The notes: a model not told the origin generated them from the letters alone. A stretch of DNA of 64,000 bases from Soehngenia longivitae (GCF_004684055.1 NZ_SRIB01000007.1:53592-117591), one strand, 5' to 3'. Counted from the stretch's first letter, positions 42,132 through 51,570 are shown. Translations and numbers: made by a program.

Positions 42132-42869
42132 ATGTCAGGGCATTCAAAGTGGAACAATATAAAGAATAAAAAAGGTAAAGAAGATGCTAGGAAGGGAAAA
42201 GTATTTACAAAACTAGCAAGATATATTATGGTCGCAGCTAAAGAAGGTGGAGCCGATCCGGATTACAATCCATCTCTTAAAGCTGCAATTGAGAAAGCAA
42301 AAGCTGAAAACATGCCTAATGATAACATTGAGAGAGCTATAAAAAAAGGTACAGGTGAACTTGGGGGCCAAACTTTTGAAGAGATAATGTATGAAGGGTA
42401 TGGGCCATCTGGAATAGCTATAATGGTAAATTGTTTAACCGACAACAGAAATAGAACGGCTTCAGATGTAAGACATGCATTCGACAAATTCGGAGGTAAT
42501 TTAGGACAAAGTGGTTCTGTCTCATTTTTATTTGAAAAAAAAGGAATTTTAGCTATTGAGAAAAATGATGAAATAGATGAAGAAGAGCTAACACTTTTAG
42601 CTATCGATCTTGGAGCTGAAGACATATATATTGAAGAAGATGGTTATCAAATAATAACTGACCCTAAAGATTTTTCCAAAGTTGAAGATGGGTTAAAAGA
42701 AGCGGGATATAATTTTATAATGGCTGAAATTTCATATATTCCTCAGACGACTGTGACATTGACAGATGAGAAAGATATTAAGAATATGAACCGATTATTA
42801 GAATTATTGGAAGACAATGATGACGTTCAAGAAGTTTATCATAATTGGGAGATGCCTGAAGAAGAATAA
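42132..42869 (+). CDS. YebC/PmpR family protein
   Basis: 245 residues opening [19 protein letters not shown], with the family blocks [49 protein letters not shown]. Described both as transcriptional regulators and as translation factors resolving proline-rich stalls. Followed at once by the DUF1461 membrane protein gene. Confidence 0.95.
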   Translation: MSGHSKWNNIKNKKGKEDARKGKVFTKLARYIMVAAKEGGADPDYNPSLKAAIEKAKAENMPNDNIERAIKKGTGELGGQTFEEIMYEGYGPSGIAIMVNCLTDNRNRTASDVRHAFDKFGGNLGQSGSVSFLFEKKGILAIEKNDEIDEEELTLLAIDLGAEDIYIEEDGYQIITDPKDFSKVEDGLKEAGYNFIMAEISYIPQTTVTLTDEKDIKNMNRLLELLEDNDDVQEVYHNWEMPEEE

Positions 42870-42882
42870 GGGGGATCTTCTA

Positions 42883-43566
42883 TTGAAAAAATTTGATTAT
42901 TTTTTACTTATATTATTGATAATTAACGTTTCTGTATTTTCACTAATAATGGCAATAGAAAGAAGTGCTTATGACTTAGATTATTACATGGATTCTTATG
43001 AGAAAAACGATGTATTTGAAGTAACAAATAAGTCATATGAAGAGCTTGAAAAAATTTCAAAAGAAATAATAGGAGTGTTAAAAGGAAATTCAGATGTATC
43101 TGATCTAAACCCTTATTTCAGTTCAAAAGAGATATCTCATATGAGAGATGTTCAGAATCTATTTAGTTTTGCTAAGATATTAAAATTCATATCAGCTGTT
43201 TCGGGTTTAATAATAATATTTAGCTATTTAAGGAAAGATAAATCCAAGATCATGGGGAAATGGCTAGGGATTGGGCTATCATTTAACTATCTTTTATTAA
43301 TCATAATAGCAATATTAGTCAGAACTAATTTTAACAAATATTTCATTATTTTCCATGAATTGTTTTTTAATAATGAGTTATGGTTATTAGATCCAAATAC
43401 TGATTTGCTAATTCAAATTATGCCAGAAGCATTTTTTATTGATATTATTACTATAATATTATTGAGATTTGTATTTTATATTTTTTTTGGACAACTGGTG
43501 GGATATATTTTCTATAAGAAAGGAAAATACAATATTCCGCATTATGTTAATCCAAAAAAATATTAA
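42883..43566 (+). CDS. TIGR01906/DUF1461 membrane protein, putative lipoprotein intramolecular transacylase (Lit)
   Basis: 227 residues from a TTG 8 bases after AGGGGG; a longer frame back to 42817 would run inside yebC. Four membrane segments (about 6-24, 98-116, 128-147, 190-215) and two highly patterned segments: EISHMRDVQNLF (His86) and FIIFHELFFNNELWLLDP (His158). These are the signature parts of TIGR01906, the family of Lit enzymes in Enterococcus and Bacillus that move an acyl chain from the lipid of a lipoprotein to its N-terminus, with two essential histidines. Lgt is in the same window (50.7 kb). The Lit function is inferred from family motifs. Confidence 0.75.
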   Translation: MKKFDYFLLILLIINVSVFSLIMAIERSAYDLDYYMDSYEKNDVFEVTNKSYEELEKISKEIIGVLKGNSDVSDLNPYFSSKEISHMRDVQNLFSFAKILKFISAVSGLIIIFSYLRKDKSKIMGKWLGIGLSFNYLLLIIIAILVRTNFNKYFIIFHELFFNNELWLLDPNTDLLIQIMPEAFFIDIITIILLRFVFYIFFGQLVGYIFYKKGKYNIPHYVNPKKY

Positions 43567-43581
43567 AATAAAATTAAATTT

Positions 43582-43673
43582 GACAGAGTAGGTATAGAGC
43601 GTTAAGTGCTTGAAGATGGGAAGTTGCTTCAAGACGAAAGATTATTCTGCGATTCTACACCGCATCCGCTGTC
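43582..43673 (+). promoter_or_regulatory. Tetrahydrofolate (THF) riboswitch aptamer
   Basis: Contains the conserved THF-aptamer blocks in order: GAGTAG, GCGTTAAGTG, GGGAAGTTG, ACGAAAG and CCGCATCCGCT, closed by P1 GACAG (43582-43586) with CTGTC (43669-43673). The hairpin arm CTTGAAG / CTTCAAG is present. It lies directly upstream of folT, a common THF-riboswitch target. Ligand binding is expected to lower folate uptake. Confidence 0.93.
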
Positions 43674-43722
43674 GATTAAAGACTTTCTTTAGTCGACATG
43701 CACTGTCAACTAAAGAAAGGGG
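43671..43722 (+). promoter_or_regulatory. Expression platform of the THF riboswitch (two competing hairpins)
   Basis: Hairpin A: GTCGATTAAAG (43671-43681) with CTTTAGTCGAC (43687-43697), 11 pairs, loop ACTTT; its first three bases are also the 3' strand of aptamer P1. Hairpin B: CTTTCTTTAGTCGAC (43683-43697) with GTCAACTAAAGAAAG (43705-43719), one mismatch; it takes in the purine-rich ribosome binding site of folT. A and B share the same strand and cannot coexist. No T run follows, so control is probably translational: ligand stabilises P1, weakens A, frees the strand for B and hides the binding site. Confidence 0.75.
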
Positions 43723-43728
43723 ATTTAT

Positions 43729-44277
43729 ATGGATAAAAAAAAGGTAAACATTAGTTCGAGAAATATGGTTATGGCAGGATTTTTAGTTGCAATTTCAATT
43801 GTCATGACAAGGTTTGTTTATGTAATGCTTCCAATTGCGGGAGTTGGAGCTTTGAGGATTAGTTTTGGCGAGGTACCTCTTATGATATCAGGTATAATGT
43901 TCGGACCATTGCTAGGAGCGCTAGCAGGTGTTGCAGCAGATATAGTTGGATTTTTGATAAATCCACAAGGACCTTATTATCCTGGTTTTACTTTAAGTTC
44001 AGCTCTATGGGGAGTTATTCCTGGGTTGTTTATTATTTACTTTAGAAAAAACAAAACAAGCAAAAACATATTTTCATATAAAAATATGTTGATAACATCA
44101 ATATTTACAACAGTTGTAGTATCAATATTGTTGAACACTTTATGGAATTCACAATTATATGGTGTAGGATTTTTCATATTGCTCCCTGCAAGATTAATTG
44201 TAAGTTTGATTAGCATACCAATTTATGCTTTTATAATTTCATATTTGATGAAATTTATAAAGCAATATATAAACTGA
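43729..44277 (+). CDS. folT: Folate ECF transporter substrate-binding component FolT
   Basis: 182 residues, about six membrane segments, with the S-component helix-1 motif MVMAGFLVAISIVMTR, ISFGEVPLMISGIMFGP and GVAADIVGFLI. FolT binds folate and works with a shared EcfA-EcfA'-EcfT energising module encoded elsewhere. A THF riboswitch directly upstream supports the folate substrate. A terminator follows. Confidence 0.93.
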   Translation: MDKKKVNISSRNMVMAGFLVAISIVMTRFVYVMLPIAGVGALRISFGEVPLMISGIMFGPLLGALAGVAADIVGFLINPQGPYYPGFTLSSALWGVIPGLFIIYFRKNKTSKNIFSYKNMLITSIFTTVVVSILLNTLWNSQLYGVGFFILLPARLIVSLISIPIYAFIISYLMKFIKQYIN

Positions 44278-44289
44278 AATTGTATGTGC

Positions 44290-44320
44290 ATAGGCTTCCT
44301 TTTGGGAGCCTATATTGTTT
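44290..44320 (+). terminator. Intrinsic terminator after folT
   Basis: ATAGGCTTCC (44290-44299), TTTT loop, GGGAGCCTAT (44304-44313), then ATTGTTT. Confidence 0.75.
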
Positions 44321-44337
44321 AAATAGAGGTGATTAGA

Positions 44338-45465
44338 ATGATAAGATTCTTAACAGCTGGCGAATCTCACGGTGATAAATTAATCGGGATATTAGAAGGT
44401 ATACCTGCAAATTTAAAGATTGATAAAGGGTATATAAATTACGAATTATCTAGGAGACAAAAGGGTTACGGTAGATCAGAAAGAATGAGTATTGAATCTG
44501 ATAAAGTACAAATAACTTCTGGTATAGAAGACAATATAACAACTGGAGCACCAATATCCTTAGTTATTGATAATTTAGCAAAAGAAATTAAAAGCAATGA
44601 ATTTCTACAACCTAGACCAGGGCATGCTGATTTAGCTGGTTTAATCAAATATAACCAGAAAAATGCTAAAAATATTCTAGAAAGAGCATCTGCAAGAGAA
44701 ACAGCAATGAGAACAGCTATCGGAGCAATTTGTAAAATATTTCTTTCTAATTTTGGAATCAAGATATTTAGCCATGTAATTTCCATATCAGATGTAGAAT
44801 CAAATTATAATTACTATGAAAGCGAATCAGAGCTTGACTTTGCTTTAGCAGAAAATTCTATTTTGAGAATGATCGATTCTAATGCTGAACAGATAGCTAA
44901 AGAAAGGATTGACTTTGGATTCGAAGAGGGCTTTACTTTAGGAGGTAAAGTAGAATTAATAATAAAGAATGTTCCTGTTGGTATAGGTTCTCATATACAA
45001 TGGGATAGACGCTTAGATGGGAAAATCGCACAAGCAATGATGAGCATTCCCGGAGTAAAATCCGTAGAAATTGGTCTGGGAGAAAAGATTAAGAATTATC
45101 ATGGAAATTTTTCTAATGATGAGATTTATTACAGTGAAAACAGAGGCTATTATAGAAAAACTAATTTTGCAGGAGGAATTGAGGGAGGGATAAGTAATGG
45201 TGAGGATATAGTTATAAGAATAACCATGAAACCTATACCCACTCAAAAAAAACCACTTAAAACTGTAAATATTGTTACAAAAGAAGATACAATAGCATTT
45301 GCTCAAAGATCTGATGTTTGTGCTATAGTTCCTTTGTCAATTGTAGCAGAAGCAATGGCTGCAATAGTTATATCAGAATCATTTATAGATAAGTTTTCGG
45401 GAGATTCAATGGAAGAGATTAAGAGTAATTTTATTAATTATCAAAATTATGTTGATAAGAGATGA
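44338..45465 (+). CDS. aroC: Chorismate synthase
   Basis: 375 residues from the ATG at 44338 behind AGAGGTGAT. Signatures: FLTAGESHGDKLIGILEG, RRQKGYGRSERM, RPGHADLAGLIKY, ASARETAMRTAIGAICK, and near the end RSDVCAIVP. Forms chorismate from EPSP with reduced FMN. Pairs with aroA downstream; no other shikimate genes are in view. Confidence 0.97.
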   Translation: MIRFLTAGESHGDKLIGILEGIPANLKIDKGYINYELSRRQKGYGRSERMSIESDKVQITSGIEDNITTGAPISLVIDNLAKEIKSNEFLQPRPGHADLAGLIKYNQKNAKNILERASARETAMRTAIGAICKIFLSNFGIKIFSHVISISDVESNYNYYESESELDFALAENSILRMIDSNAEQIAKERIDFGFEEGFTLGGKVELIIKNVPVGIGSHIQWDRRLDGKIAQAMMSIPGVKSVEIGLGEKIKNYHGNFSNDEIYYSENRGYYRKTNFAGGIEGGISNGEDIVIRITMKPIPTQKKPLKTVNIVTKEDTIAFAQRSDVCAIVPLSIVAEAMAAIVISESFIDKFSGDSMEEIKSNFINYQNYVDKR

Positions 45466-45469
45466 TATT

Positions 45470-46747
45470 ATGATTGTTAAACCTATAAAGACAATTAAAG
45501 GAGAAATAATTGCGCCCCCTGATAAATCTATTTCGCATAGGGCAGTAATTTTGTCAGCGATAGCGAGTGGTAAAACTACTATATCAAATTTCTTATTTTC
45601 GGATGATACATTTAGAACGTTATCAGCAATAAGAAAATTAGGAGTATCTATAGATATAGATGAAAATTCATCTGGTTTATTAGTAGAAGGAAAAGGCTTA
45701 GATGGATTAACAGCTACAGATGAGATAAACTGTGGAAACTCAGGAACGACAATGAGATTACTAACAGGTTTATTATGTGGGCAAAAATTTAATTCATATC
45801 TTTATGGAGACGAATCTTTAAACAAGAGACCTATGAAGAGAATACAGGAGCCTTTAAGTTATATGGGTGCCAAGATTAAATTGGAAAAGGGACATGCACC
45901 GATCATCATCGAACCTTCTAAGCTAAACCCGATAAAATATACTATGAACATAGCAAGTGCTCAAGTTAAATCATCTATATTACTTGCATCATTATATACA
46001 TCTGGTGTTACAGAAATTGAGGAGCTTTTACCAACAAGAAATCACACAGAAGTTATGCTCAAACACTTCAATTGTAATATTGAATATGAAGATAATTTTG
46101 TTAGGATAATTAACCCTAATAAGCTTATAGCTAAAGATATTTTTGTACCTGGAGATATTTCATCAGCTACCTACTTTATAGCATTGGCTCTCATAACTGA
46201 AAATAGCAACTTAATTATTAGAGATGTAGGTGTTAATAAAAGCAGAACTCATATTCTCCGTTTATGGCAGAAAATGGGAGGGGATATAAGGATTTTCAAT
46301 GAAAGAATTTTAAATAGTGAAGATATAGCTGATATAGAGGTAAAATCAAGTGATTTGACTGGTATAGTTATAGATAAAAAAGATGTTTCACAATGTATTG
46401 ATGAAATTCCCATTCTAGCAGTAACTGCCGCTTATGCTAAAGGGGAAACGCTCATTTCAGGGGCTGAAGAGTTAAAAGTAAAGGAATCTGATAGACTTCA
46501 TTATATTTATATGAATTTAAAAAACATGAAATCAGATGTAAAATTAGGTGATAATTCAATATACATTAACGGTAAAGAAAACTTAGTTGGTTCTCATATT
46601 GATACTGCAAATGACCATAGGATTGCAATGGCCTTTACAGTGGCTGGACTTAAAGCATCAGGAGAGACTAATATTTCAAATCATGAATGTGTTAGGATTA
46701 GTTATCCTGACTTTTACAAGGATTTATATAAAATTATTAAACATTGA
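45470..46747 (+). CDS. aroA: 3-phosphoshikimate 1-carboxyvinyltransferase (EPSP synthase)
   Basis: 425 residues from the ATG at 45470 (MIVKPIKTIKGEI); an ATG at 45449 lies inside aroC and is less likely. Motifs: PPDKSISHRAVIL, NCGNSGTTMRLLTGLL, KESDRLHYI and NDHRIAMAF. Starts five bases after aroC, so the last two steps to chorismate are co-expressed. Confidence 0.97.
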   Translation: MIVKPIKTIKGEIIAPPDKSISHRAVILSAIASGKTTISNFLFSDDTFRTLSAIRKLGVSIDIDENSSGLLVEGKGLDGLTATDEINCGNSGTTMRLLTGLLCGQKFNSYLYGDESLNKRPMKRIQEPLSYMGAKIKLEKGHAPIIIEPSKLNPIKYTMNIASAQVKSSILLASLYTSGVTEIEELLPTRNHTEVMLKHFNCNIEYEDNFVRIINPNKLIAKDIFVPGDISSATYFIALALITENSNLIIRDVGVNKSRTHILRLWQKMGGDIRIFNERILNSEDIADIEVKSSDLTGIVIDKKDVSQCIDEIPILAVTAAYAKGETLISGAEELKVKESDRLHYIYMNLKNMKSDVKLGDNSIYINGKENLVGSHIDTANDHRIAMAFTVAGLKASGETNISNHECVRISYPDFYKDLYKIIKH

Positions 46748-46812
46748 CTTTAAATAAATATAATAAACCTGTATAATATTTATATGATAGACAAATTATA
46801 GGAGGTTACTAA

Positions 46813-47385
46813 ATGAAAACTAAATTACCAATAGCTTTATCAAATAGACATATTCATTTAAGCAAGGAAGATCTTTACAAATTGTTTGGGGAAGGGTATA
46901 TATTGACAAAGACAAAAGATTTATCCCAACCAGGACAATTTGCATGTGAAGAAAAAGTAGAAGTTAAAGGACCTAAAGGATCAATAAAAAATGTGAGAAT
47001 TTTAGGACCAGTTAGAGCAAAAACCCAAGTTGAAATATCAATTTCTGATGCATTTGCTCTCGGAGTAGAACCAATCATAAGAAATTCAGGAGATGTTTCT
47101 AATACACCTGGCGCCAAAATAATCGGGCCTAAAGGAGAAATTGATATTAAAGAAGGAATAATAGTAGCAGCTAGACATATTCATATGCATACATCCGATG
47201 GAGAGGAGTTTGGAGTTAAAGATAAAGACATTGTAAAAGTTAGAACTAATGGACCAAGAAGTGTAGTATTTGAAAATGTATTAGTAAGAGTTCATCCAGA
47301 ATACGCTTTAGAGATGCATGTAGACATTGAAGAAGGGAATGCAGCTGGAGTAAAAAATGGTGAAACAGTTGAAATAATAAAATAG
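46813..47385 (+). CDS. pduL: PduL-type phosphate acyltransferase (phosphotransacylase)
   Basis: 190 residues. Zinc-ligand motifs SNRHIHLS at the start and [12 protein letters not shown] in the second beta-barrel, with [12 protein letters not shown] between, matching the PTAC family unrelated to Pta. Interconverts acyl-CoA and acyl phosphate, giving ATP via acetate kinase. No encapsulation peptide is evident, so it is probably cytosolic rather than microcompartmental. A TATAAT at 46772-46777 lies upstream. It runs with deoC. Confidence 0.92.
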   Translation: MKTKLPIALSNRHIHLSKEDLYKLFGEGYILTKTKDLSQPGQFACEEKVEVKGPKGSIKNVRILGPVRAKTQVEISISDAFALGVEPIIRNSGDVSNTPGAKIIGPKGEIDIKEGIIVAARHIHMHTSDGEEFGVKDKDIVKVRTNGPRSVVFENVLVRVHPEYALEMHVDIEEGNAAGVKNGETVEIIK

Positions 47386-47396
47386 GAGTGAATAAG

Positions 47397-48050
47397 ATGG
47401 AGCTAAATAAATATATAGATCATACTTTGCTTAAACCGGAAGCAACTAGAGATGATATAATTAAATTATGTGAGGAAGCTAAGCAATATAAATTTAAAGC
47501 AGTGTGTATAAATCCTTCTTATGTCAGTTTATGCAAAGAGCATCTTTTAAATTCGGATGTTAAAATTGCAACTGTAATAGGATTTCCGTTAGGAGCAAAT
47601 ACGATTGAGACAAAAGTATATGAAACTGAAAATGCATTGGTTAATGGTGCTGAAGAAATAGATATGGTAATAAATATTGGGAAATTAAAGAGCAAGGATT
47701 TTGACTATGTATATAATGAAATTAGAGAAGTTGTAAATAAAGCTAATGAAAGAAAAGCAATAGTAAAAGTTATAATTGAAACTTGTCTATTAACAGATGA
47801 TGAAAAAATTAAAGCTTGTGAGTTAGCTAAGAAAGCTAATGCAAAATTCGTAAAAACATCTACAGGATTTAGCACTGGTGGAGCTACAGTAGAAGATGTA
47901 AGGTTGATGAAAAAGGTAGTTGGTGATGATTTAGAAGTAAAAGCTTCTGGAGGGATTAGAGATTTAGAAACTTTCAGAAAAATGATTGAAGCAGGTGCTA
48001 CTAGAATTGGTACAAGTTCTGGAATTAAGATAATAAATGAGTTAAAATAA
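47397..48050 (+). CDS. deoC: Deoxyribose-phosphate aldolase
   Basis: 217 residues from the ATG at 47397, after AGGAGTG. Schiff-base lysine in VKTSTGF (Lys153), second active-site lysine in VKASGG (Lys182) and Asp89 in EIDMVINIG. Cleaves deoxyribose 5-phosphate to acetaldehyde and glyceraldehyde 3-phosphate. Adjacent pduL offers a route from the acetaldehyde, through acetyl-CoA, to acetyl phosphate. Confidence 0.96.
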   Translation: MELNKYIDHTLLKPEATRDDIIKLCEEAKQYKFKAVCINPSYVSLCKEHLLNSDVKIATVIGFPLGANTIETKVYETENALVNGAEEIDMVINIGKLKSKDFDYVYNEIREVVNKANERKAIVKVIIETCLLTDDEKIKACELAKKANAKFVKTSTGFSTGGATVEDVRLMKKVVGDDLEVKASGGIRDLETFRKMIEAGATRIGTSSGIKIINELK

Positions 48051-48073
48051 GGGGAAACCCCCTTATTTTTTAT
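48046..48073 (+). terminator. Intrinsic terminator after deoC
   Basis: AATAAGGGG (48046-48054), AAA loop, CCCCCTTATT (48058-48067), followed by a T run. The 5' arm includes the stop codon. Confidence 0.88.
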
Positions 48074-48165
48074 TAAAGAGATATTTTAGAGAATAATAAT
48101 TTGGGTATTTATAATAAATATTCTTTAAATAAGAAATAACAATAATCTAAGGAGGAGTGATAAAT

Positions 48166-49458
48166 TTGCTAGAAATTCCAATAAGCGAAAAAATAGGCAA
48201 TGGTATAAACATTACCTCTATATATACGAATAAGTTTAAATCAAACTATTTAAGCTTTTATTTTATAAGGCCATTGGGAAGAGAAGAAGTTACTTTAAAT
48301 GCACTATTGCCAATGGTGCTGAATAGAGGGAGTCAAACGTACAATGATTTTCTTGCGATTGAAAGAGAACTAGAGTTACTTTATGGAGCAAACTTTGACT
48401 ATGATGTATATAAAAGTGGGGAAAAACAAATAATAAAGTTCTCAATAGAATGGGCAGATTCTAAATATATTAATGACAACTCAGTTGATAAAAAAGTAAT
48501 GGAGATTTTTTTTGACATAATATTTCATCCTGCATATGATAATGGGATCTTTATAAAAGACTATGTTGAGCAAGAGAAACAAAATCTTAAAAATAAAATA
48601 AAAAGTAGAATTAACGACAAGAGGAGCTATGCAATTTCTCGATGTATTGAAGAAATGTGTAAAACAGAAAGTTTTGGGATTTATAGTTTGGGATATGTTG
48701 AGGATTTAGATAGTATAGATAGTGAAAATTTAACAAAACACTATAAAAAAATGATTTCTGAGACTCCGATTGAAGTAATATATGTTGGGGATGAGAAAGA
48801 AATTGACATTACTAAATACATTCCACATAATATCATGAATAGACAATTTATAATAAATATTCCAAGAGAAACAGTGCTTGAGAAATCTCAACATAGAAAT
48901 CACATAGAGGAAAGAATGCAAGTAAATCAAGGTAAGTTGGTGCTTGGTTTACTCTCAGGGATACCCTACGAAAATGAGTTATTTGAAGCATTGACTGTAG
49001 GAAACGTTATTTTAGGAGGCAGTTCAAGTTCAAAATTATTCAGAGAAGTTCGGGAAAAGAATAGCTTAGCATATTATGTTAATTCAATATTATTTAAACA
49101 TAAATCTATAATCCTTATAGACTCTGGAGTTGATTTTAAAAACATGCAAAGAGCCTTAGAATTGATTAATGAACAGATAAGGAAAATAAAAGAAGCTGAT
49201 TTCACAGATAACGAGCTACAGCTAGCAAAAAAAGAAATTACAACTTCATTAAAAGAAATAGTCGACTCAAATCATTCTATTGCAAGTTATATATTAGATA
49301 ATATATTAACTAAAAAATCAGAGAATATTGAGGATAGAATTAATAAGATTAATGCTGTATCCAAAGAAGAAGTTGTGAAAGCATTTAATGGTGTGAATTT
49401 AGACACTATATACGTATTAACAAGAGAAGGTGAGGGTGATATTGATGTTAAAGATTAA
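48166..49458 (+). CDS. M16 peptidase-like protein without the HxxEH motif (YmfF type)
   Basis: 430 residues from a TTG, seven bases after AAGGAGGAGTG. Overall M16 fold with the C-terminal half motif LGGSSSSKLFREVREKNSLAYYV, cited here in part (LFREVREKNSLAY). At the place where active members have HxxEH it reads LLPMVLNRGSQTY, so the zinc site is missing. Typical of the non-catalytic partner of a heterodimeric M16 protease. Overlaps the next gene. Confidence 0.88.
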   Translation: MLEIPISEKIGNGINITSIYTNKFKSNYLSFYFIRPLGREEVTLNALLPMVLNRGSQTYNDFLAIERELELLYGANFDYDVYKSGEKQIIKFSIEWADSKYINDNSVDKKVMEIFFDIIFHPAYDNGIFIKDYVEQEKQNLKNKIKSRINDKRSYAISRCIEEMCKTESFGIYSLGYVEDLDSIDSENLTKHYKKMISETPIEVIYVGDEKEIDITKYIPHNIMNRQFIINIPRETVLEKSQHRNHIEERMQVNQGKLVLGLLSGIPYENELFEALTVGNVILGGSSSSKLFREVREKNSLAYYVNSILFKHKSIILIDSGVDFKNMQRALELINEQIRKIKEADFTDNELQLAKKEITTSLKEIVDSNHSIASYILDNILTKKSENIEDRINKINAVSKEEVVKAFNGVNLDTIYVLTREGEGDIDVKD

Positions 49459-50722
49459 AAATGAAAAGATAAATGAAGAAGTATATTTTGAAACCCTCGG
49501 AAACGGTCTGAAAGTTTATTATTATCCTAAAATAGGGTTTTCAAAGAAATTTGCTGTTTTTTCTACAGGGAATGGTTCATGTAACAATAGATTTAAAATC
49601 GAAGGAAATGAAGGGATAGTAACATTACCAGATGGGATTGCTCACTTTTTAGAACATAAACTCTTTGAAGATCCTGAAAAAGATTTATTTGAAAAATTTT
49701 CTAGTTTGGGAGCAGATGTGAATGCATTTACAAGTTTTAATCAAACTTCATATCTGTTTAGCACAACTGAAAATTTTGTTGAATGTTTGTTAGAACTTGT
49801 TAACTTAGTTATGGAACCATTTTTTACAGATGAAAATGTAGAAAAAGAAAAAGGAATAATTGCGCAAGAGATTCAGATGTACAAGGATAGCCCAAACTGG
49901 AAAGTTTTTTTTAATTTATTAGATGGATTGTATGTAAGCCATCCAATAAAGATAGATATCGCTGGAAGTGTAGACAGCATATCTAATATAAATAAAGACA
50001 ATTTATATCTGGCATATAAGTTGTTTTACAATCCTGAATCAATGCTACTTGTTTTAGTAGGTGATATAGAATTTAAGGAAGTTATAGACAAATTAAATAA
50101 AGAGTTTTCTAAATACGATACTGAGAAATTAATGGGGATAAAAATAAATGGAAACGAGCCTGCAACAATTAACAGAAATAGAATTGAGGAAAAGATGTCT
50201 ACGTCAATTCCAATTTTTAATTTGGGAATTAAAGATATAAATTTAGGATTAACAGGTAAAGATCAAGTAATAAAAGATGTAACTACAAATTTGATACTAG
50301 AAATTTTATTTTCTAGGAGTTCTGAATTTTATCAAGAGTTATATACAGAAGGATTAATAGATGATCAATTTGGAGCATATTACAGTGGTAAGACAGATTA
50401 TGGTTATTCAATTATATCTGGCACAAGCGAAAAACCAAATGAGGTATATGATAAAATAATAGGATTATTTGAAAATCCTCATAAATATCTTACTGAAGAT
50501 GGATTTGAAAGAATTAAGAAGAAACAAATAGGGCAATATCTAATGGGACTAAATTCGATAGAATATATTGCACATGCATTTACTGATTTATATTTTCAAG
50601 ATTTTTTATTGATTGATTATCTTGACTTATATGAAGAAATAAATTTTAAAATGATTAAAGATAGATTTAATGAACATTTCAATTCAGATAGGATCTGTTT
50701 ATCATTAATTGTCCCAGAATAA
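49445..50722 (+). CDS. M16 family zinc peptidase, catalytic partner (YmfH type)
   Basis: 425 residues from the ATG at 49445. Inverted zinc motif HFLEH (His67, Glu70, His71) with a later EKEKGIIAQEIQMY supplying the downstream glutamate. Together with the overlapping upstream gene it makes the usual pair of an inactive and an active subunit, as YmfF/YmfH in Bacillus. Substrate not known. Upstream in-frame starts (49430) are possible. Confidence 0.9.
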   Translation: MLKIKNEKINEEVYFETLGNGLKVYYYPKIGFSKKFAVFSTGNGSCNNRFKIEGNEGIVTLPDGIAHFLEHKLFEDPEKDLFEKFSSLGADVNAFTSFNQTSYLFSTTENFVECLLELVNLVMEPFFTDENVEKEKGIIAQEIQMYKDSPNWKVFFNLLDGLYVSHPIKIDIAGSVDSISNINKDNLYLAYKLFYNPESMLLVLVGDIEFKEVIDKLNKEFSKYDTEKLMGIKINGNEPATINRNRIEEKMSTSIPIFNLGIKDINLGLTGKDQVIKDVTTNLILEILFSRSSEFYQELYTEGLIDDQFGAYYSGKTDYGYSIISGTSEKPNEVYDKIIGLFENPHKYLTEDGFERIKKKQIGQYLMGLNSIEYIAHAFTDLYFQDFLLIDYLDLYEEINFKMIKDRFNEHFNSDRICLSLIVPE

Positions 50723-50741
50723 ATATAGTGGAGGGGAAAAA

Positions 50742-51473
50742 ATGTATTCTGTTGCATTTACTATTTTTGGCATAGAAATAAAATGGTACGGTATAATAAT
50801 TGCTACTGCTGTACTAATTGGAGTATTACTTGCGCTGAAAGCTGCTAGAAATAAAGGAATTAAAGAAGATGATATATTAGATTTTGCTTTATTTCTTTTA
50901 CCCAGTGCAATTATTGGTGCTAGAATTTATTATGTTGTATTTGAATGGGATTATTATTCTCAAAACCTATCTCAGATATTTAATATAAGAGCGGGGGGAT
51001 TAGCTATACACGGAGCTATAATAGCGGGAATAATTGTAGGAATTATATTCTCGAAAATAAAGAAAATAAATTTCTGGAAACTTGCTGATGTTGTGGCTCC
51101 AAGCTTGATACTTGGTCAAGCTATTGGAAGGTGGGGTAACTATGCAAATAAAGAAGCTTATGGAGGACCAACGAATTTACCTTGGGGTATAATGATAGAA
51201 GGGCAAAAAGTACACCCTACATTTTTATATGAATCAGTGTGGAACTTGATAGGATTTGGGTTACTTCTGTATTATCAAAAAAACAAAGCAAAAAATGATG
51301 GTGAAGTTTTTGGGTTATATATGATATTTTATTCAGTTGGACGATTCTTCATAGAGGGGTTAAGAACGGATAGTTTGATGTTAGGGAATTTTAGAGTTGC
51401 TCAACTAATAAGTTTGTTATTTATAATTATTGGATTTTTTATATTAAGAAAGAAAAGACAAAAAAATATATAA
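50742..51473 (+). CDS. lgt: Prolipoprotein diacylglyceryl transferase
   Basis: 243 residues from the ATG at 50742, after GGAGGGG; a TTG at 50709 inside the preceding gene is rejected. Seven membrane segments, the essential AIHG (His90) and the Lgt signature GRWGNYANKEAYG (129-141). Adds diacylglycerol to the lipobox cysteine of prolipoproteins. With the putative Lit about 7 kb upstream it covers two steps of lipoprotein lipidation. Confidence 0.96.
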   Translation: MYSVAFTIFGIEIKWYGIIIATAVLIGVLLALKAARNKGIKEDDILDFALFLLPSAIIGARIYYVVFEWDYYSQNLSQIFNIRAGGLAIHGAIIAGIIVGIIFSKIKKINFWKLADVVAPSLILGQAIGRWGNYANKEAYGGPTNLPWGIMIEGQKVHPTFLYESVWNLIGFGLLLYYQKNKAKNDGEVFGLYMIFYSVGRFFIEGLRTDSLMLGNFRVAQLISLLFIIIGFFILRKKRQKNI

Positions 51474-51486
51474 AAAATAGAAAACA

Positions 51487-51519
51487 AAAATGTTCCTAAT
51501 TTACTAGGAACATTTTTTT
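51487..51519 (+). terminator. Intrinsic terminator after lgt
   Basis: AAAATGTTCCTA (51487-51498), ATTTAC loop, TAGGAACATTTT (51505-51516), continuing into a T run. Confidence 0.9.
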
Positions 51520-51570
51520 ATGGGACATTTGTCCTTTTTTTATCTTTAGCGTATTAAATAGTAGAAAACT

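Noticed and set aside
42817..42882. Extended N-terminus of the Lit-like protein overlapping yebC
   Set aside because: The extra residues lie out of frame inside yebC, carry no family similarity, and a TTG with a good binding site starts at 42883.
43683..43719. Hairpin in the folT leader as an intrinsic terminator
   Set aside because: It is followed by GGGGATTTATATGG, not a T run, and it touches the ribosome binding site, so translational control is more likely.
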